Source: JBNAVY01 sp049700195 (GTDB lineage Bacteria > Bacillota > Thermoanaerobacteria > Thermoanaerobacterales > Thermoanaerobacteraceae). From it: a DNA stretch of 50,075 nt. Positions within the stretch are counted from its first letter, which is position 1. Every line of letters begins with the position of its first letter. Under the pieces are notes generated by a model. It saw only the letters and a program-made list of their open reading frames with translations, ran no database searches and had not been told where the DNA came from. This document shows, one piece after another, positions 1 through 7,965 of the stretch. The stretch is from positions 1 to 50,075 of the forward strand of contig JBNAVY010000014.1 in NCBI GenBank assembly GCA_049700195.1. Reading direction: 5' to 3'. Made by a program: the position numbers and the translations under genes.

Positions 1-77
1 TGGTAGCGGCGAGTGGACTTGAACCACCGACACTGCGGGTATGAACCGCATGCTCTAGCCATCTGAGCTACGCCGCC
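1..77 (-). tRNA. tRNA-Met (CAU), elongator type
   Basis: Read on the minus strand this folds as a complete cloverleaf with encoded CCA at positions 3-1. The acceptor stem GGCGGCG pairs with CGCCGCU (G1-U72 wobble). The anticodon loop TTCATAC gives CAU. It lacks the C1-A72 mismatch and the three-GC anticodon stem of the initiator, and from memory it closely resembles the Bacillus elongator tRNA-Met. A lysidine-modified Ile-CAU tRNA is the alternative but less likely. It is the last of three tRNA genes in the same orientation; the array may continue beyond the window edge. Confidence 0.93.
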
Positions 78-82
78 ATATT

Positions 83-158
83 TGGTTGCGGGGGTAGGAT
101 TTGAACCTACGACCTCCGGGTTATGAGCCCGACGAGCTGCCAGCTGCTCCACCCCGCG
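83..158 (-). tRNA. Initiator tRNA-fMet (CAU)
   Basis: The minus strand begins CGCGGGG and ends CCCCGCAACCA, leaving C1 opposite A72, the unpaired position that marks bacterial initiator tRNA. The anticodon stem has the diagnostic GGG/CCC pairs around the loop CTCATAA. CCA is encoded. It lies 5 bases upstream of the elongator tRNA-Met on the same strand. Confidence 0.95.
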
Positions 159-171
159 ATATTATTTATTA

Positions 172-261
172 TGGTGCCGGAGACCGGAATCGAACCGGTA
201 CGGGCTTATAGGGCCCGCAGGATTTTAAGTCCTGTGCGTCTGCCTGTTCCGCCACTCCGGC
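172..261 (-). tRNA. tRNA-Leu (UAA)
   Basis: This is a 90-nt class II tRNA on the minus strand with a long variable arm (CGGGCCCUAUAAGCCCG region). The acceptor stem GCCGGAG pairs with CUCCGGC, followed by ACCA. The anticodon loop CTTAAAA gives UAA. It is the first gene of the three-tRNA cluster, followed after 13 bases by tRNA-fMet. The 99 bases between it and the upstream ppx-like gene are AT-rich; I see no clear terminator there. Confidence 0.95.
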
Positions 262-360
262 GCATAATCTATCAGCGACAGTATTTATTATATTACATAT
301 ATAATTTTAAGTCAATAGTTTTTTTAGTTATATATTCAATGTTAATTTTACCCAAAATAT

Positions 361-1269
361 TTATGCGTCTTCTCCTACAAAATTATATATAACTGAGCCC
401 TCTAAATTATCCCATTCACTTACTGTTATAGATTTTAAATTAAGCATCTCTAAAATTGTTAAAAGTATAATTGTACCAGCTATAATTATATCAGCTCTTT
501 CAGGCTGAAGACCTGGTATTCTTTTCCTTTCTTCTAAATTAACCGACATCAGATAATCAAGGACCCTTTTTATCTCATCTCTTTTTAGTTCATAACCATG
601 AACTTTATCTGGGTCATAAATTACTAAACCCTGAGATATTGCTGATATTGTAGTTATAGTACCACCTATACCTATTATATTTTCTGCGGTTGCATATTGA
701 TCAATAGAATTAATAAGCATATCTATTATGTGTAATCGAATCTCATCATATTCATCACTAATTGGAGGATCATTTTTAATAAAATCTTCAGTTAATCTAA
801 CAGAACCTATATCAAAACTTTCCTTGACAAAAAAATCTGTTTTATATGCAATTTCAGTACTTCCACCACCAATATCCAAAACAAGAGCATTGTTTTTATT
901 TACTCCTTTTATTGCACCGATATAGCCATATAAACTTTCTTTATCTCCATCAATTACATCAATATCAATGCCTTTGCTTTTTATCTGTGTAAATAAAGCT
1001 TCTTTGTTTTTTGCATCTCTAACAGCTGAAGTCGCAAATGCATATATAACTTCAACATTTTCATCTTTAGCATCTGTTATATATTTATCAATAACTTCTA
1101 TACTTCTATTTATAGCATTTGTGCTTAATTTTTCTGTTTTAGAAATACCTTCTCCCAACCTAGTTATATGTGCTTCTTTCCTCAATTTAATCAAAGTTTT
1201 GTCATCATTTATTCTGCAAATCAACTGCCTTATTGAATTTGTACCTATATCTATTGCGGAAATTTTCAT
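361..1269 (-). CDS. Ppx/GppA-family phosphatase
   Basis: This is a single-module (302 aa) exopolyphosphatase / pppGpp phosphohydrolase-family protein of the ASKHA (actin-like ATPase) fold. The phosphate-1 loop AIDIGTNSIR is at the N-terminus, the acidic segment LDIGGGSTEIAY in the middle is the second phosphate loop, and IGIGGTITT lies in the second lobe. It lacks the C-terminal HD-like domain of E. coli Ppx, as usual for Firmicute paralogues. I chose the second ATG because GGGGGT lies 6 bases before it; the upstream ATG overlaps that site. It follows the S1-domain gene after a terminator hairpin. Whether it acts on polyphosphate or on (p)ppGpp cannot be told from sequence. Confidence 0.88.
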   Translation of the reverse strand: MKISAIDIGTNSIRQLICRINDDKTLIKLRKEAHITRLGEGISKTEKLSTNAINRSIEVIDKYITDAKDENVEVIYAFATSAVRDAKNKEALFTQIKSKGIDIDVIDGDKESLYGYIGAIKGVNKNNALVLDIGGGSTEIAYKTDFFVKESFDIGSVRLTEDFIKNDPPISDEYDEIRLHIIDMLINSIDQYATAENIIGIGGTITTISAISQGLVIYDPDKVHGYELKRDEIKRVLDYLMSVNLEERKRIPGLQPERADIIIAGTIILLTILEMLNLKSITVSEWDNLEGSVIYNFVGEDA

Positions 1270-1311
1270 GATAACCCCCATATTATTGAATAAATCTAAA
1301 GAGTATCCCCT

Positions 1312-1341
1312 TTATGAAAAATCTTCGGGTAAACCCCGAAG
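1312..1341 (-). terminator. Rho-independent terminator after the S1-domain gene
   Basis: On the minus strand a CTTCGGG/CCCGAAG hairpin with a 5-base loop is followed by ATTTTTC. It begins directly after the stop codon of the S1-domain gene and separates it from the ppx-like gene. Confidence 0.75.
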
Positions 1342-1764
1342 TTAGAATTCATTGCCTCTTCTATACCCACTATTTTTTCTCTTAGAATCAAAACTTTTTC
1401 TTAATTGTTGCTGTCTTTCGTCAGAATCCTTTAAAAACTTTGATAACCTATCTTCAAAAGAACTATTATTATTATTAGTCCGATTGTTTTGCCAGGTAGT
1501 ATCTTTCTGGCTTTTTTCTGGTGATTGTTTAGGTAAAGCTTTTTTAATTGATAGACTTATGCGACCACCATTATCCATCGAAAGAACCTTAACTTTTACC
1601 TTGTCTTGTTCTTTTAGATGTTCTCTGATATCTTTAACATATGTGTTCGCAACCTCAGAAATGTGAACTAAACCTGTTTTGCCTTCTGGTAGTTGAATAA
1701 ATGCTCCAAAATCTGTTATGTTTAGAACAGTCCCTTCAACTACTTCTCCAACTTCAAATGGCAT
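1342..1764 (-). CDS. yabR: S1-domain RNA-binding protein (YabR-like)
   Basis: This small (140 aa) cytosolic RNA-binding protein has one S1 (OB-fold) domain at residues 1-75: GEVVEGTVLNITDFGAF, then TGLVHISEV, then GRISLSIKKA. A polar, Asn/Lys/Arg-rich tail follows (about 76-140), with an Asn run near residue 100 that is probably disordered. In Bacillus the equivalent gene follows divIC, as here, which supports the identification. The family associates with ribosomes and modulates translation, inferred from YabR/GSP13/CvfD relatives. GGGAGG lies about 12 bases before the ATG, rather far. A hairpin terminator follows the stop. Confidence 0.85.
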   Translation of the reverse strand: MPFEVGEVVEGTVLNITDFGAFIQLPEGKTGLVHISEVANTYVKDIREHLKEQDKVKVKVLSMDNGGRISLSIKKALPKQSPEKSQKDTTWQNNRTNNNNSSFEDRLSKFLKDSDERQQQLRKSFDSKRKNSGYRRGNEF

Positions 1765-1839
1765 ATAAGTAAAAATCCTCCCTTTAAGAATTATTTAATA
1801 ATATTATTATATATTAAAACAAAATTTATTTCAAGACAA

Positions 1840-2151
1840 TTATTTTTTATTTGTACTATTTGAGCCTACTTCTTTACTTTTGGCTATATCTATATAAACA
1901 ATTTCTCCTTTTTTAACTAAACCCAGCTTTTCTCTTGCAATATTTTCTATAAAATTATCACTTTGAGAATACTTTAGCTGCTCATTAAGTATTTTGTTTT
2001 CTTTAGTCACTTCAGCTTCTTTTTGCAAAAGTTCAATTCGCCTGTTTTCAAGTTTATTTATAGCAACTTGCTGTTGAAAAAAGGCTATTACAACATATAT
2101 TAAAAACAAACTAATTAATAACGGTTTTATTTTAAATCTTTTCTTTTTCAT
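1840..2151 (-). CDS. divIC: Septum formation initiator DivIC/FtsB family
   Basis: This is a bitopic cell-division protein of 103 aa. A short basic cytoplasmic N-terminus is followed by one membrane helix at about residues 10-27, a coiled coil at about 28-65 (NKLENRRIELLQKEAEVTKE) and the family C-terminal signature with IAREKLGLVKKGEIVY. Such proteins form a complex with FtsL and DivIB/FtsQ at the septum. Position between yabQ and the S1-domain gene matches the Bacillus/Clostridium order. AGGTG lies 6-7 bases before the ATG. Confidence 0.9.
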   Translation of the reverse strand: MKKKRFKIKPLLISLFLIYVVIAFFQQQVAINKLENRRIELLQKEAEVTKENKILNEQLKYSQSDNFIENIAREKLGLVKKGEIVYIDIAKSKEVGSNSTNKK

Positions 2152-2226
2152 ATAAACACCTACTTTAATACCCGCTTTTTATTTCATTTCATAAATTATT
2201 TATTCGACACAAATTAAAAAATTCCT

Positions 2227-2691
2227 TTATTTTTTACTTCTAAAAATTTTAAATTTAACAATTTCATTATTTATATATATTTTTAATCTTAAAATATTAT
2301 TATTAAGAAATCCAAATTGTTTTTTAAACATAACTAATATATACAATAAAGGATACAATAATATCTTCACAAATTTTACTAAAATATTATATAGTTTTAA
2401 AAGTAATTTTGTTACAAACTCGCTAAACAAATAATTATATATTAAAATACCTGTCATAAATCCTAAAAATACATAAAATCTTATTTCAATATAATTACTT
2501 AAATATAGAAAATATATTATAATAATTGTACTAACTGTCCAAAATAAAATATCACTTATGTCTGATAAAAATTTTTTTACTTTAAAAATATTTCTCAGTA
2601 CTTTATAAATATTATAAACAAAACCGATTATTAATCCACCGTAAACAGTAACAAGAAACGCATAAATTTGATTTTCTACAGTCATTACCAT
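2227..2691 (-). CDS. yabQ: Spore cortex biosynthesis protein YabQ
   Basis: This membrane protein (154 aa) belongs to the YabQ family, required for cortex formation and located in the outer forespore membrane in Bacillus (family knowledge). The signature N-terminus is visible: QIYAFLVTVYGGLIIGF followed by a basic loop, DILFW and two further hydrophobic helices, giving 3-4 membrane segments before about residue 120 and a Lys-rich tail. AGGAGGT is 6 bases before the first ATG, which fixes the start. In Bacillus yabQ directly follows yabP; here yabP is about 5 kb upstream. Expression by a sporulation sigma factor is expected, but I could not identify a sigma-E-type promoter. Confidence 0.85.
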   Translation of the reverse strand: MVMTVENQIYAFLVTVYGGLIIGFVYNIYKVLRNIFKVKKFLSDISDILFWTVSTIIIIYFLYLSNYIEIRFYVFLGFMTGILIYNYLFSEFVTKLLLKLYNILVKFVKILLYPLLYILVMFKKQFGFLNNNILRLKIYINNEIVKFKIFRSKK

Positions 2692-2765
2692 TTACACACC
2701 TCCTTATCTGTTATATTATATTTATATGTGAATATAAATGAAATTATATTTTAGGAGCGATGAAT

Positions 2766-4385
2766 ATGACTACAGTCTATGTTTTAGGACACAAGAACCC
2801 TGACACAGATTCTATATGTTCAGCAATCGCCTATGCATATCTTAAAAAAATATCTGAAGGCATAAATGCTATACCTGTTAAATTAGGTCCAATAAATAGA
2901 GAAACAAAATTTATATTAAATTATTTTAATATTGAAGAACCAATTTATATTGAAAATGTTTATACACAAATACAAGACATAAAATATGATAAAGCACTGA
3001 CTTTCAAAGAAAATACGCCTATGTTAGAAGCCTGGAATAAAATGATTGACCAAAATACTAAAACTATAATAATTGTTGATAATGATAACAAATTGCAAGG
3101 AATAGCAACCTTAGGTGATCTTGCAGAATCATATCTTGCTTCTTCTCATAAGCTGTCAAAATACAAAATTCCCTTAAACAATATTGTTTCGACATTAAAC
3201 GGGAAAATTATTTTAAAATACACTGAATATTTAGAAGGAAATATTTTAGTAGGAGCTATGTCTAAAGAAAATGTAATTACAAGAATAAAAAGCGGTGATA
3301 TTCTTATTATTGGCGACAGAGATGATGTACAAATAGCTGCAATAAAAAAAGGCATAAAAGCTTTAATTATAACAGGTGACAACAGCATAAAAAATGAAAT
3401 TATAGATTTAGCAAAACAACATAAAGTTACTCTTATAAAAGTTTCACCAGATACTTTTGATACTGTAAAATTATTAAATCAAAGCATACCATTATCATAT
3501 ATTACTAAGAAAGAAGATATAGTTTCATTCAGATCTAGTGATTATATAGATGATGTAAAAGAAATAATGTTAAAATACCGATTTAGAAACTTCCCTATAG
3601 TAGATGATAATGGTCATCCTGTAGGGCTTTTAGCAAGAAGACATATTTTAGACTATGAAAGAAAAAATATTATAATGGTTGATCACAACGAATTTTCACA
3701 GTCTGTTGATGGTATACAGGATGCAAGAATTTTAGAAATAATAGACCACCATCGGATTGGTGTAATTGAAACAGATCAACCTATTTTATTTAGAAATCAT
3801 CCTGTGGGCTGTACTGCAACAATAATAAATAGGATATTTGAGGAAAGAGGTTTAATACCAGAGCCTAAAATAGCTGGAATAATGTGTGCTGCTATTTTAT
3901 CTGATACACTGGTTTTCAAATCTCCCACATGTACACCTGAAGACGTACGAGCAGCAAAAAAATTAGCTGAAATTGCTGATATAGATATAAATGAATTTGG
4001 TAATAAAATGTTTAAAGCTGGTACTTCCCTTGAAGGTAAAACTGTGGAAGAAATTTTCTACACAGATTTTAAAGAATTTATTATAAATAATTATAAAATC
4101 GGAATTGGCCAAGTAAATACACTTACAGATACGGGTGAATTAAAGAAAAAACTTATAAATTTTATGGAACAAACAAGAAAAGATAAAAAATACGACCTTT
4201 TATTATTAATGCTCACAGACATTATAAATGAAGGTTCTGAAATCTTGTTTTCAACAAATAATAAGGAAATATTGATAAGAGCTTTTAATGTAAATGTTAC
4301 GGATAATCATTTTTATCTTCCATATGTCATCTCACGAAAAAAACAGGTTGTCCCACCAATTATAAAGGCGATAAATTTAGTATAA
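2766..4385 (+). CDS. ppaC: Manganese-dependent inorganic pyrophosphatase with CBS and DRTGG domains
   Basis: This family II (DHH) pyrophosphatase hydrolyses PPi to two phosphates in the cytoplasm. GHKNPDTDS supplies His9, Asp13 and Asp15 for the Mn site; the DHH motif appears as IIDHHRIG; the C-terminal SRKKQ binds phosphate. Between the DHH half-domains is a large regulatory insert: CBS (about 70-125), DRTGG (about 180-245) and a second CBS (about 250-305). The 539 aa length fits nucleotide-regulated CBS-pyrophosphatases, which are inhibited by AMP/ADP and activated by ATP or Ap4A (family knowledge). AGGAG is 8 bases before the second ATG but only 2 before the first, so I use the second. It is monocistronic and convergent with the HAD gene through a shared terminator. 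Confidence 0.93.
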   Translation: MTTVYVLGHKNPDTDSICSAIAYAYLKKISEGINAIPVKLGPINRETKFILNYFNIEEPIYIENVYTQIQDIKYDKALTFKENTPMLEAWNKMIDQNTKTIIIVDNDNKLQGIATLGDLAESYLASSHKLSKYKIPLNNIVSTLNGKIILKYTEYLEGNILVGAMSKENVITRIKSGDILIIGDRDDVQIAAIKKGIKALIITGDNSIKNEIIDLAKQHKVTLIKVSPDTFDTVKLLNQSIPLSYITKKEDIVSFRSSDYIDDVKEIMLKYRFRNFPIVDDNGHPVGLLARRHILDYERKNIIMVDHNEFSQSVDGIQDARILEIIDHHRIGVIETDQPILFRNHPVGCTATIINRIFEERGLIPEPKIAGIMCAAILSDTLVFKSPTCTPEDVRAAKKLAEIADIDINEFGNKMFKAGTSLEGKTVEEIFYTDFKEFIINNYKIGIGQVNTLTDTGELKKKLINFMEQTRKDKKYDLLLLMLTDIINEGSEILFSTNNKEILIRAFNVNVTDNHFYLPYVISRKKQVVPPIIKAINLV

Positions 4386-4407
4386 ATTTATCGCCTTTAT
4401 TTTTTTA
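4362..4407 (+). terminator. Terminator of the pyrophosphatase gene, overlapping both convergent stops
   Basis: A perfect 18-bp inverted repeat (4362-4379 and 4383-4400) with a 3-base loop is followed by a T-run on the plus strand. It contains the last codons of the pyrophosphatase and the stop of the convergent HAD gene. On the minus strand the hairpin is not followed by T residues, so it is mainly a plus-strand terminator. Confidence 0.85.
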
Positions 4408-5018
4408 ATAATATCGTTAAAATTATGAAAGCTATAAAACTTTATATTCTTTTCTTCACAATATTTTTTTAATACTCCTTTAGCAAAAACAATATCAGCA
4501 TAATTTGAAACACAAAAATCTGAATACCCATCGCCAATATAAAAAACCTTATACCCTTTATCCTTATATTTTTGTAAAATATTTAATTTACACACTCCAC
4601 ATTTATCGCATTCTTTATTTTTATAAGTAAATTCAACTTTTATACTATCATTTTCAAACCAAAGTCTATTGCTAAAATAGTCTATATAAAAATTATATTT
4701 CTTCATTATAGCTTTAATATTAAAATCATATCCGTCACTTACTATGACTGCCTCTAAATTATTTTTTTTGCAAAAATCTAAAAAACTAATAAAATAGTCA
4801 TCTATTTGAACAGTATTTAGCAAACTTAAAAGTTTGTATTCGCTAACTGACATCAGCTTTAACGTATTAATGGCACACTCTTCAGTAGAAATCTGACCGT
4901 TTTCCCACAAATTTTCATAATACTGCCACCCATCTTTAGCAAAATTTTTAATCATTAGTTCAACAGTATCAACTTTTGTAATTGTTCCGTCAAAATCAAT
5001 AAGAAATATAATTTTCAT
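4377..5018 (-). CDS. HAD-superfamily phosphatase, MtnX-like (HAD-IB)
   Basis: This is a haloacid-dehalogenase phosphatase of 213 aa. Motif I is FLIDFDGTITKVD (nucleophile Asp and acid Asp), motif II VIVSDG, and motifs III/IV YIGDGYSDFCVSNYAD. Between motifs II and III is a Cys cluster CDKCGVCK typical of the MtnX-like group. Relatives act on 2-hydroxy-3-keto-5-methylthiopentenyl-1-phosphate in methionine salvage or on phosphoserine-like substrates, but no other methionine-salvage gene is in the window, so the substrate is open. GAGGT precedes the ATG by 7 bases. It starts 10 bases after the upstream membrane-protein gene and is probably co-transcribed with it. Confidence 0.75.
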   Translation of the reverse strand: MKIIFLIDFDGTITKVDTVELMIKNFAKDGWQYYENLWENGQISTEECAINTLKLMSVSEYKLLSLLNTVQIDDYFISFLDFCKKNNLEAVIVSDGYDFNIKAIMKKYNFYIDYFSNRLWFENDSIKVEFTYKNKECDKCGVCKLNILQKYKDKGYKVFYIGDGYSDFCVSNYADIVFAKGVLKKYCEEKNIKFYSFHNFNDIIKKIKAINLY

Positions 5019-5028
5019 AATTTATACC

Positions 5029-5685
5029 TCATTTAATATTTAAAAGCCACTTTATAAATTTAATTGATAATTCTTTATGCTGATCTTTATTCATAATGAC
5101 AATTATTTTATTTTTATAATCATAACCCAAATAATCCAAGTATTTGTTATCATCATCAATGTATATACCATAAACCCCTGGTTTTATTTTTAAAGAAGAA
5201 TTAATTTCTGCCAAGTGAAGTCTTTCTAAATCTAAATCTTTTAAATCATTTAAACATAAAAACGCTCCTTGATCTACAAAAATATTAAAATACTTTTTAT
5301 CAACAAGCATAACATCTATTTGTCCTGAACCAATCCTTACCATAAGTTTTTCAAAAGATGGTGCATCTAAAACATATGTACCATCGGAATCTTTAATTAA
5401 CCTGTAAAAATCTACAGAAGCTTGTTTTTTACCATTTGAATCACCTATAATTTCTTTAGTTATCTCTTTATCAAACTTTGCTTCTTTATCATAATCTATG
5501 TACTGTCCTAACAATGCAATATTTAAAATATATTCCTTTTTATTAACCATGGTATTTATAAATGCAACTAAGATAAATATTATAAAAATTCCAACTAAAA
5601 TATGAACCTTGTAATAATCCCATATATATTCCATCTTTTCTAAAAAACTCATATCTTTAAACCAATTTTTAGTTTCATCATTCAT
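5029..5685 (-). CDS. Bitopic membrane protein of unknown function
   Basis: I do not recognise a characterised family. The 218-residue product has a polar N-terminus containing MSFLEKMEYIWDYYKVH, one hydrophobic helix at about residues 30-50 (HILVGIFIIFILVAFINTM) and an extracytoplasmic part of about 165 residues of mixed alpha/beta character. A similar N-terminal pattern recurs in uncharacterised clostridial proteins, from memory. AAGGAGG is 7 bases before the ATG. It is the first gene of a probable two-gene unit with the HAD phosphatase and is divergent from the secreted phosphatase gene. Confidence 0.7.
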   Translation of the reverse strand: MNDETKNWFKDMSFLEKMEYIWDYYKVHILVGIFIIFILVAFINTMVNKKEYILNIALLGQYIDYDKEAKFDKEITKEIIGDSNGKKQASVDFYRLIKDSDGTYVLDAPSFEKLMVRIGSGQIDVMLVDKKYFNIFVDQGAFLCLNDLKDLDLERLHLAEINSSLKIKPGVYGIYIDDDNKYLDYLGYDYKNKIIVIMNKDQHKELSIKFIKWLLNIK

Positions 5686-5761
5686 ATATTAGCCTCCTTA
5701 AAAAGCTAAATCAATCTAAATTTATTATAACAGTTAAAAAAACTAATTCAAAATATAAAAA

Positions 5762-5808
5762 TTTACAAATTAATTACATTATCTTAACATATTTAACAAA
5801 ATTATAAT
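5762..5808 (+). promoter_or_regulatory. Pho-box-like repeats and -10 element before the secreted phosphatase
   Basis: TTTACA (5762), ATTACA (5773) and TTAACA (5784) recur at an exact 11-base period, with a further TTAACA at 5793. A TATAAT -10 box lies at 5803-5808 without a recognisable -35. Eleven-base-spaced TTnACA repeats that replace the -35 are the hallmark of PhoP-activated promoters in Bacillus (established). That this site works here is inference, though a phosphatase gene downstream fits. Confidence 0.5.
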
Positions 5809-5866
5809 AAGAACTTAATAAAAATATATTAATATTTAATTATAACCAAAAAAAGGAGGAAAAACG

Positions 5867-7546
5867 ATGAAAAGATTTTTATCTTTATTTGTAGTATTTG
5901 CTATGGCAATATCATTTTTATCTTCACCAGTAAATCTTCTTGCAGCTGAACCTGTATATAAATTAGGTGCTACTCAAAAACCAGATCACGTAATTTTAAC
6001 GTGGCAAGATGATCCATATACTACACAAACAATTTCATGGCGTACTGATATTTCAACAAACAAAAGTATTGTACAGTATGTAAAAGAAACTGATTCATTA
6101 TCATTCCCTAAAAATTCCCTTTCTCAAGAAGGTAATGTTGAAAAATTTGTATCTGATCTAGGAGAAATGAATTTACATACAGTAACAATAAAAAACCTAG
6201 AACCTGGCACAAAATACATATATCGAGTAGGTGATGGCACTAATTGGAGCAACACATATTCATTTAAAACTGAGCCTAAGAATATTACCTCTTTTAAATT
6301 CCTTGTATTTGGAGATAGCCAAAGCGGACTTCCAACAAATCCAGAATATGGGCCATGGGAAAAAACTGTACAAAACGCTTTTAAAGCAAACCCAGATTCA
6401 AAATTTTTCGTAAATGTTGGCGACCTTGTAGAATGGGGACAATATTATGCCCATTGGAATAATTGGTTTTCAGCCGCAGAAGGAGTTGTAGATACCATAC
6501 CTGCTATGGCAGTTGAAGGAAACCATGAAACTTATAACCCACCAGACTGGCACACAACAAAACCAATTTTCTTTACTTCACAATTTAAGCTCCCTCAAAA
6601 TGGCCCCCAAAATTTAAAAGGACAGACATATTCCTTTGATTATGGTAATGCTCACATAGTCATGTTGAACAGTCAAGAAGAAGAAGAAAAAAATATCAAT
6701 GGAAGTATTTTAGAAGATCAAAAAAAGTGGCTTGAAAATGATCTTAAAAATACAGATAAGACTTGGAAAATCGTGTTCTTCCATAAAACTCCATATTACA
6801 ATAAAGCAACAAGAACAAATGAAGATATAAAAAAAGCTTTTACCCCAATATTTGATAAATACCATGTAGATATTGTTTTTAACGGCCATGATCATGGAAT
6901 TTCAAGAACTTATCCTATAAACAATGACAAATTTGTGGATAATCCATCAAAGGGAACCATATATTATGTTACTGGACGCAGTGGCAATAAATACTATTAT
7001 GATCTTTCATCAAAAGTATGGGATGCCTTTTTCTATGATCCGCAAGATCAACCAAATTACATTGTAGTTAAAATTGATAAAGATAAAATGAATATAGAAG
7101 CTGTTAAACAAGATGGCACTTTAATAGATAGCTATACAATAGATAAATTAAACGGTACAGATTATCCAAAAACAATTTTACCTCCCAAATATAACGAAAC
7201 AAAACTGGTTGTATTCGGAAATATGTTACAACAGCCTCTTATGCCAACAAGTCCAAAAAAAATAAATAACAAATGGTATATACCTGTAAGAGCTTTTATA
7301 CAATATCTTGGTGGAAATGTAGACTGGAACAATAACGGTAAAATCCGTATTTTATATGGTAAAAATGAAGTAAATATATCTATTGAAAGTGATTTAGCAG
7401 CAAAAAATAAGACTAATATTAATTTACCTGATAAAGTATATTTAGATAAAAACATAACTTTTATATCATCAGATGACCTTAATAAATTATTTGACTTCAC
7501 TTATAAATATGATGAAAGCACAAACATGTTAATGTTCACAAAATAA
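5867..7546 (+). CDS. Secreted purple acid phosphatase-like metallophosphoesterase
   Basis: This is an exported phosphoesterase of 559 aa. A signal peptide (about 1-27, ending LLAA) is followed by a fibronectin-like PAP N-terminal domain (about 38-137) and a calcineurin-type metallophosphatase domain. The metal ligands are visible: FGDSQ (Asp150), VGDLVEW (Asp186), EGNHE (Asn219, His220), FFHKTP (His306) and NGHDH (His341, His343). The last 120 residues resemble the copper-amine-oxidase N-terminal-like domain that clostridia attach to secreted enzymes, probably for wall association (NNKWYIPVRAFIQYLGG). AGGAGG lies 7 bases before ATG. It is monocistronic, with Pho-box-like repeats upstream and a terminator downstream. 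Likely role: phosphate scavenging from external phosphoesters. Confidence 0.88.
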   Translation: MKRFLSLFVVFAMAISFLSSPVNLLAAEPVYKLGATQKPDHVILTWQDDPYTTQTISWRTDISTNKSIVQYVKETDSLSFPKNSLSQEGNVEKFVSDLGEMNLHTVTIKNLEPGTKYIYRVGDGTNWSNTYSFKTEPKNITSFKFLVFGDSQSGLPTNPEYGPWEKTVQNAFKANPDSKFFVNVGDLVEWGQYYAHWNNWFSAAEGVVDTIPAMAVEGNHETYNPPDWHTTKPIFFTSQFKLPQNGPQNLKGQTYSFDYGNAHIVMLNSQEEEEKNINGSILEDQKKWLENDLKNTDKTWKIVFFHKTPYYNKATRTNEDIKKAFTPIFDKYHVDIVFNGHDHGISRTYPINNDKFVDNPSKGTIYYVTGRSGNKYYYDLSSKVWDAFFYDPQDQPNYIVVKIDKDKMNIEAVKQDGTLIDSYTIDKLNGTDYPKTILPPKYNETKLVVFGNMLQQPLMPTSPKKINNKWYIPVRAFIQYLGGNVDWNNNGKIRILYGKNEVNISIESDLAAKNKTNINLPDKVYLDKNITFISSDDLNKLFDFTYKYDESTNMLMFTK

Positions 7547-7556
7547 TAAATAAAAA

Positions 7557-7588
7557 TAAAACTACCGCAAAAAGCGGTTGTTTTATTT
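7557..7588. terminator. Bidirectional terminator between the phosphatase and yabP genes
   Basis: The ACCGC/GCGGT hairpin with an A5 loop (7564-7578) is extended by flanking A/T pairs and followed by TTTTATTTTT on the plus strand. On the minus strand it is flanked by TTTTATTTTTA, so it can serve both convergent genes. Confidence 0.8.
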
Positions 7589-7882
7589 TTATTTAAACAT
7601 TCTACTTATAAAACCTCCTGATTTGCCCATTAATCCTGAACGGTCACTATAATTAAGATTTATTAGTTCTCCTTCTATAGAAACCTCGCCTTCTTCCAAA
7701 TTTAGTTTATTTATATGTAACCCATCGCCTTTAATAGTCAAAAGCCCTAGATCACTTTCTAAAATTACAGTTTCATCATCAAAACTTACCACATTTAAAA
7801 CTCCAGATATACTAATTTTTTCTCTGTCAAAAATATTTATATTATGATGCCTATCTTTATTAAAACTCTTTTTTTCTTCCAA
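7589..7882 (-). CDS. yabP: Sporulation protein YabP
   Basis: This small (97 aa) YabP/YqfC-family sporulation protein is all-beta in character: ISISGVLNVVSFDDETVILE then GLLTIKGDGLHINKLNL and VSIEGEL, the family pattern. It has no membrane helix. AAGGAGG is 8 bases before a TTG, which I take as the start; an upstream GTG overlaps the ribosome site. In Bacillus yabP and yabQ form a sigma-E-dependent unit needed for spore cortex formation. Here it follows the SpoIID-like gene and is separated from yabQ by four unrelated genes, so it must be transcribed independently of yabQ. Confidence 0.87.
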   Translation of the reverse strand: MEEKKSFNKDRHHNINIFDREKISISGVLNVVSFDDETVILESDLGLLTIKGDGLHINKLNLEEGEVSIEGELINLNYSDRSGLMGKSGGFISRMFK

Positions 7883-7943
7883 AACTCGCACCTCCTTTTT
7901 GACTTCTATAAAAATATATTAAACTTGTACATTTTTTAGAACT

Positions 7944-7965
7944 AAAAAAACTCCTTTGAAAGGAG
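7944..7965 (-). terminator. Terminator after the SpoIID-like gene
   Basis: On the minus strand CTCCTT/AAGGAG with a 3-base loop is followed by seven T residues. It sits directly after the stop codon of the SpoIID-like gene. Confidence 0.8.

Noticed and set aside
123..392. Plus-strand open frame of 89 codons at the window start
   Set aside because: It runs through two tRNA genes on the other strand and has no coding character.
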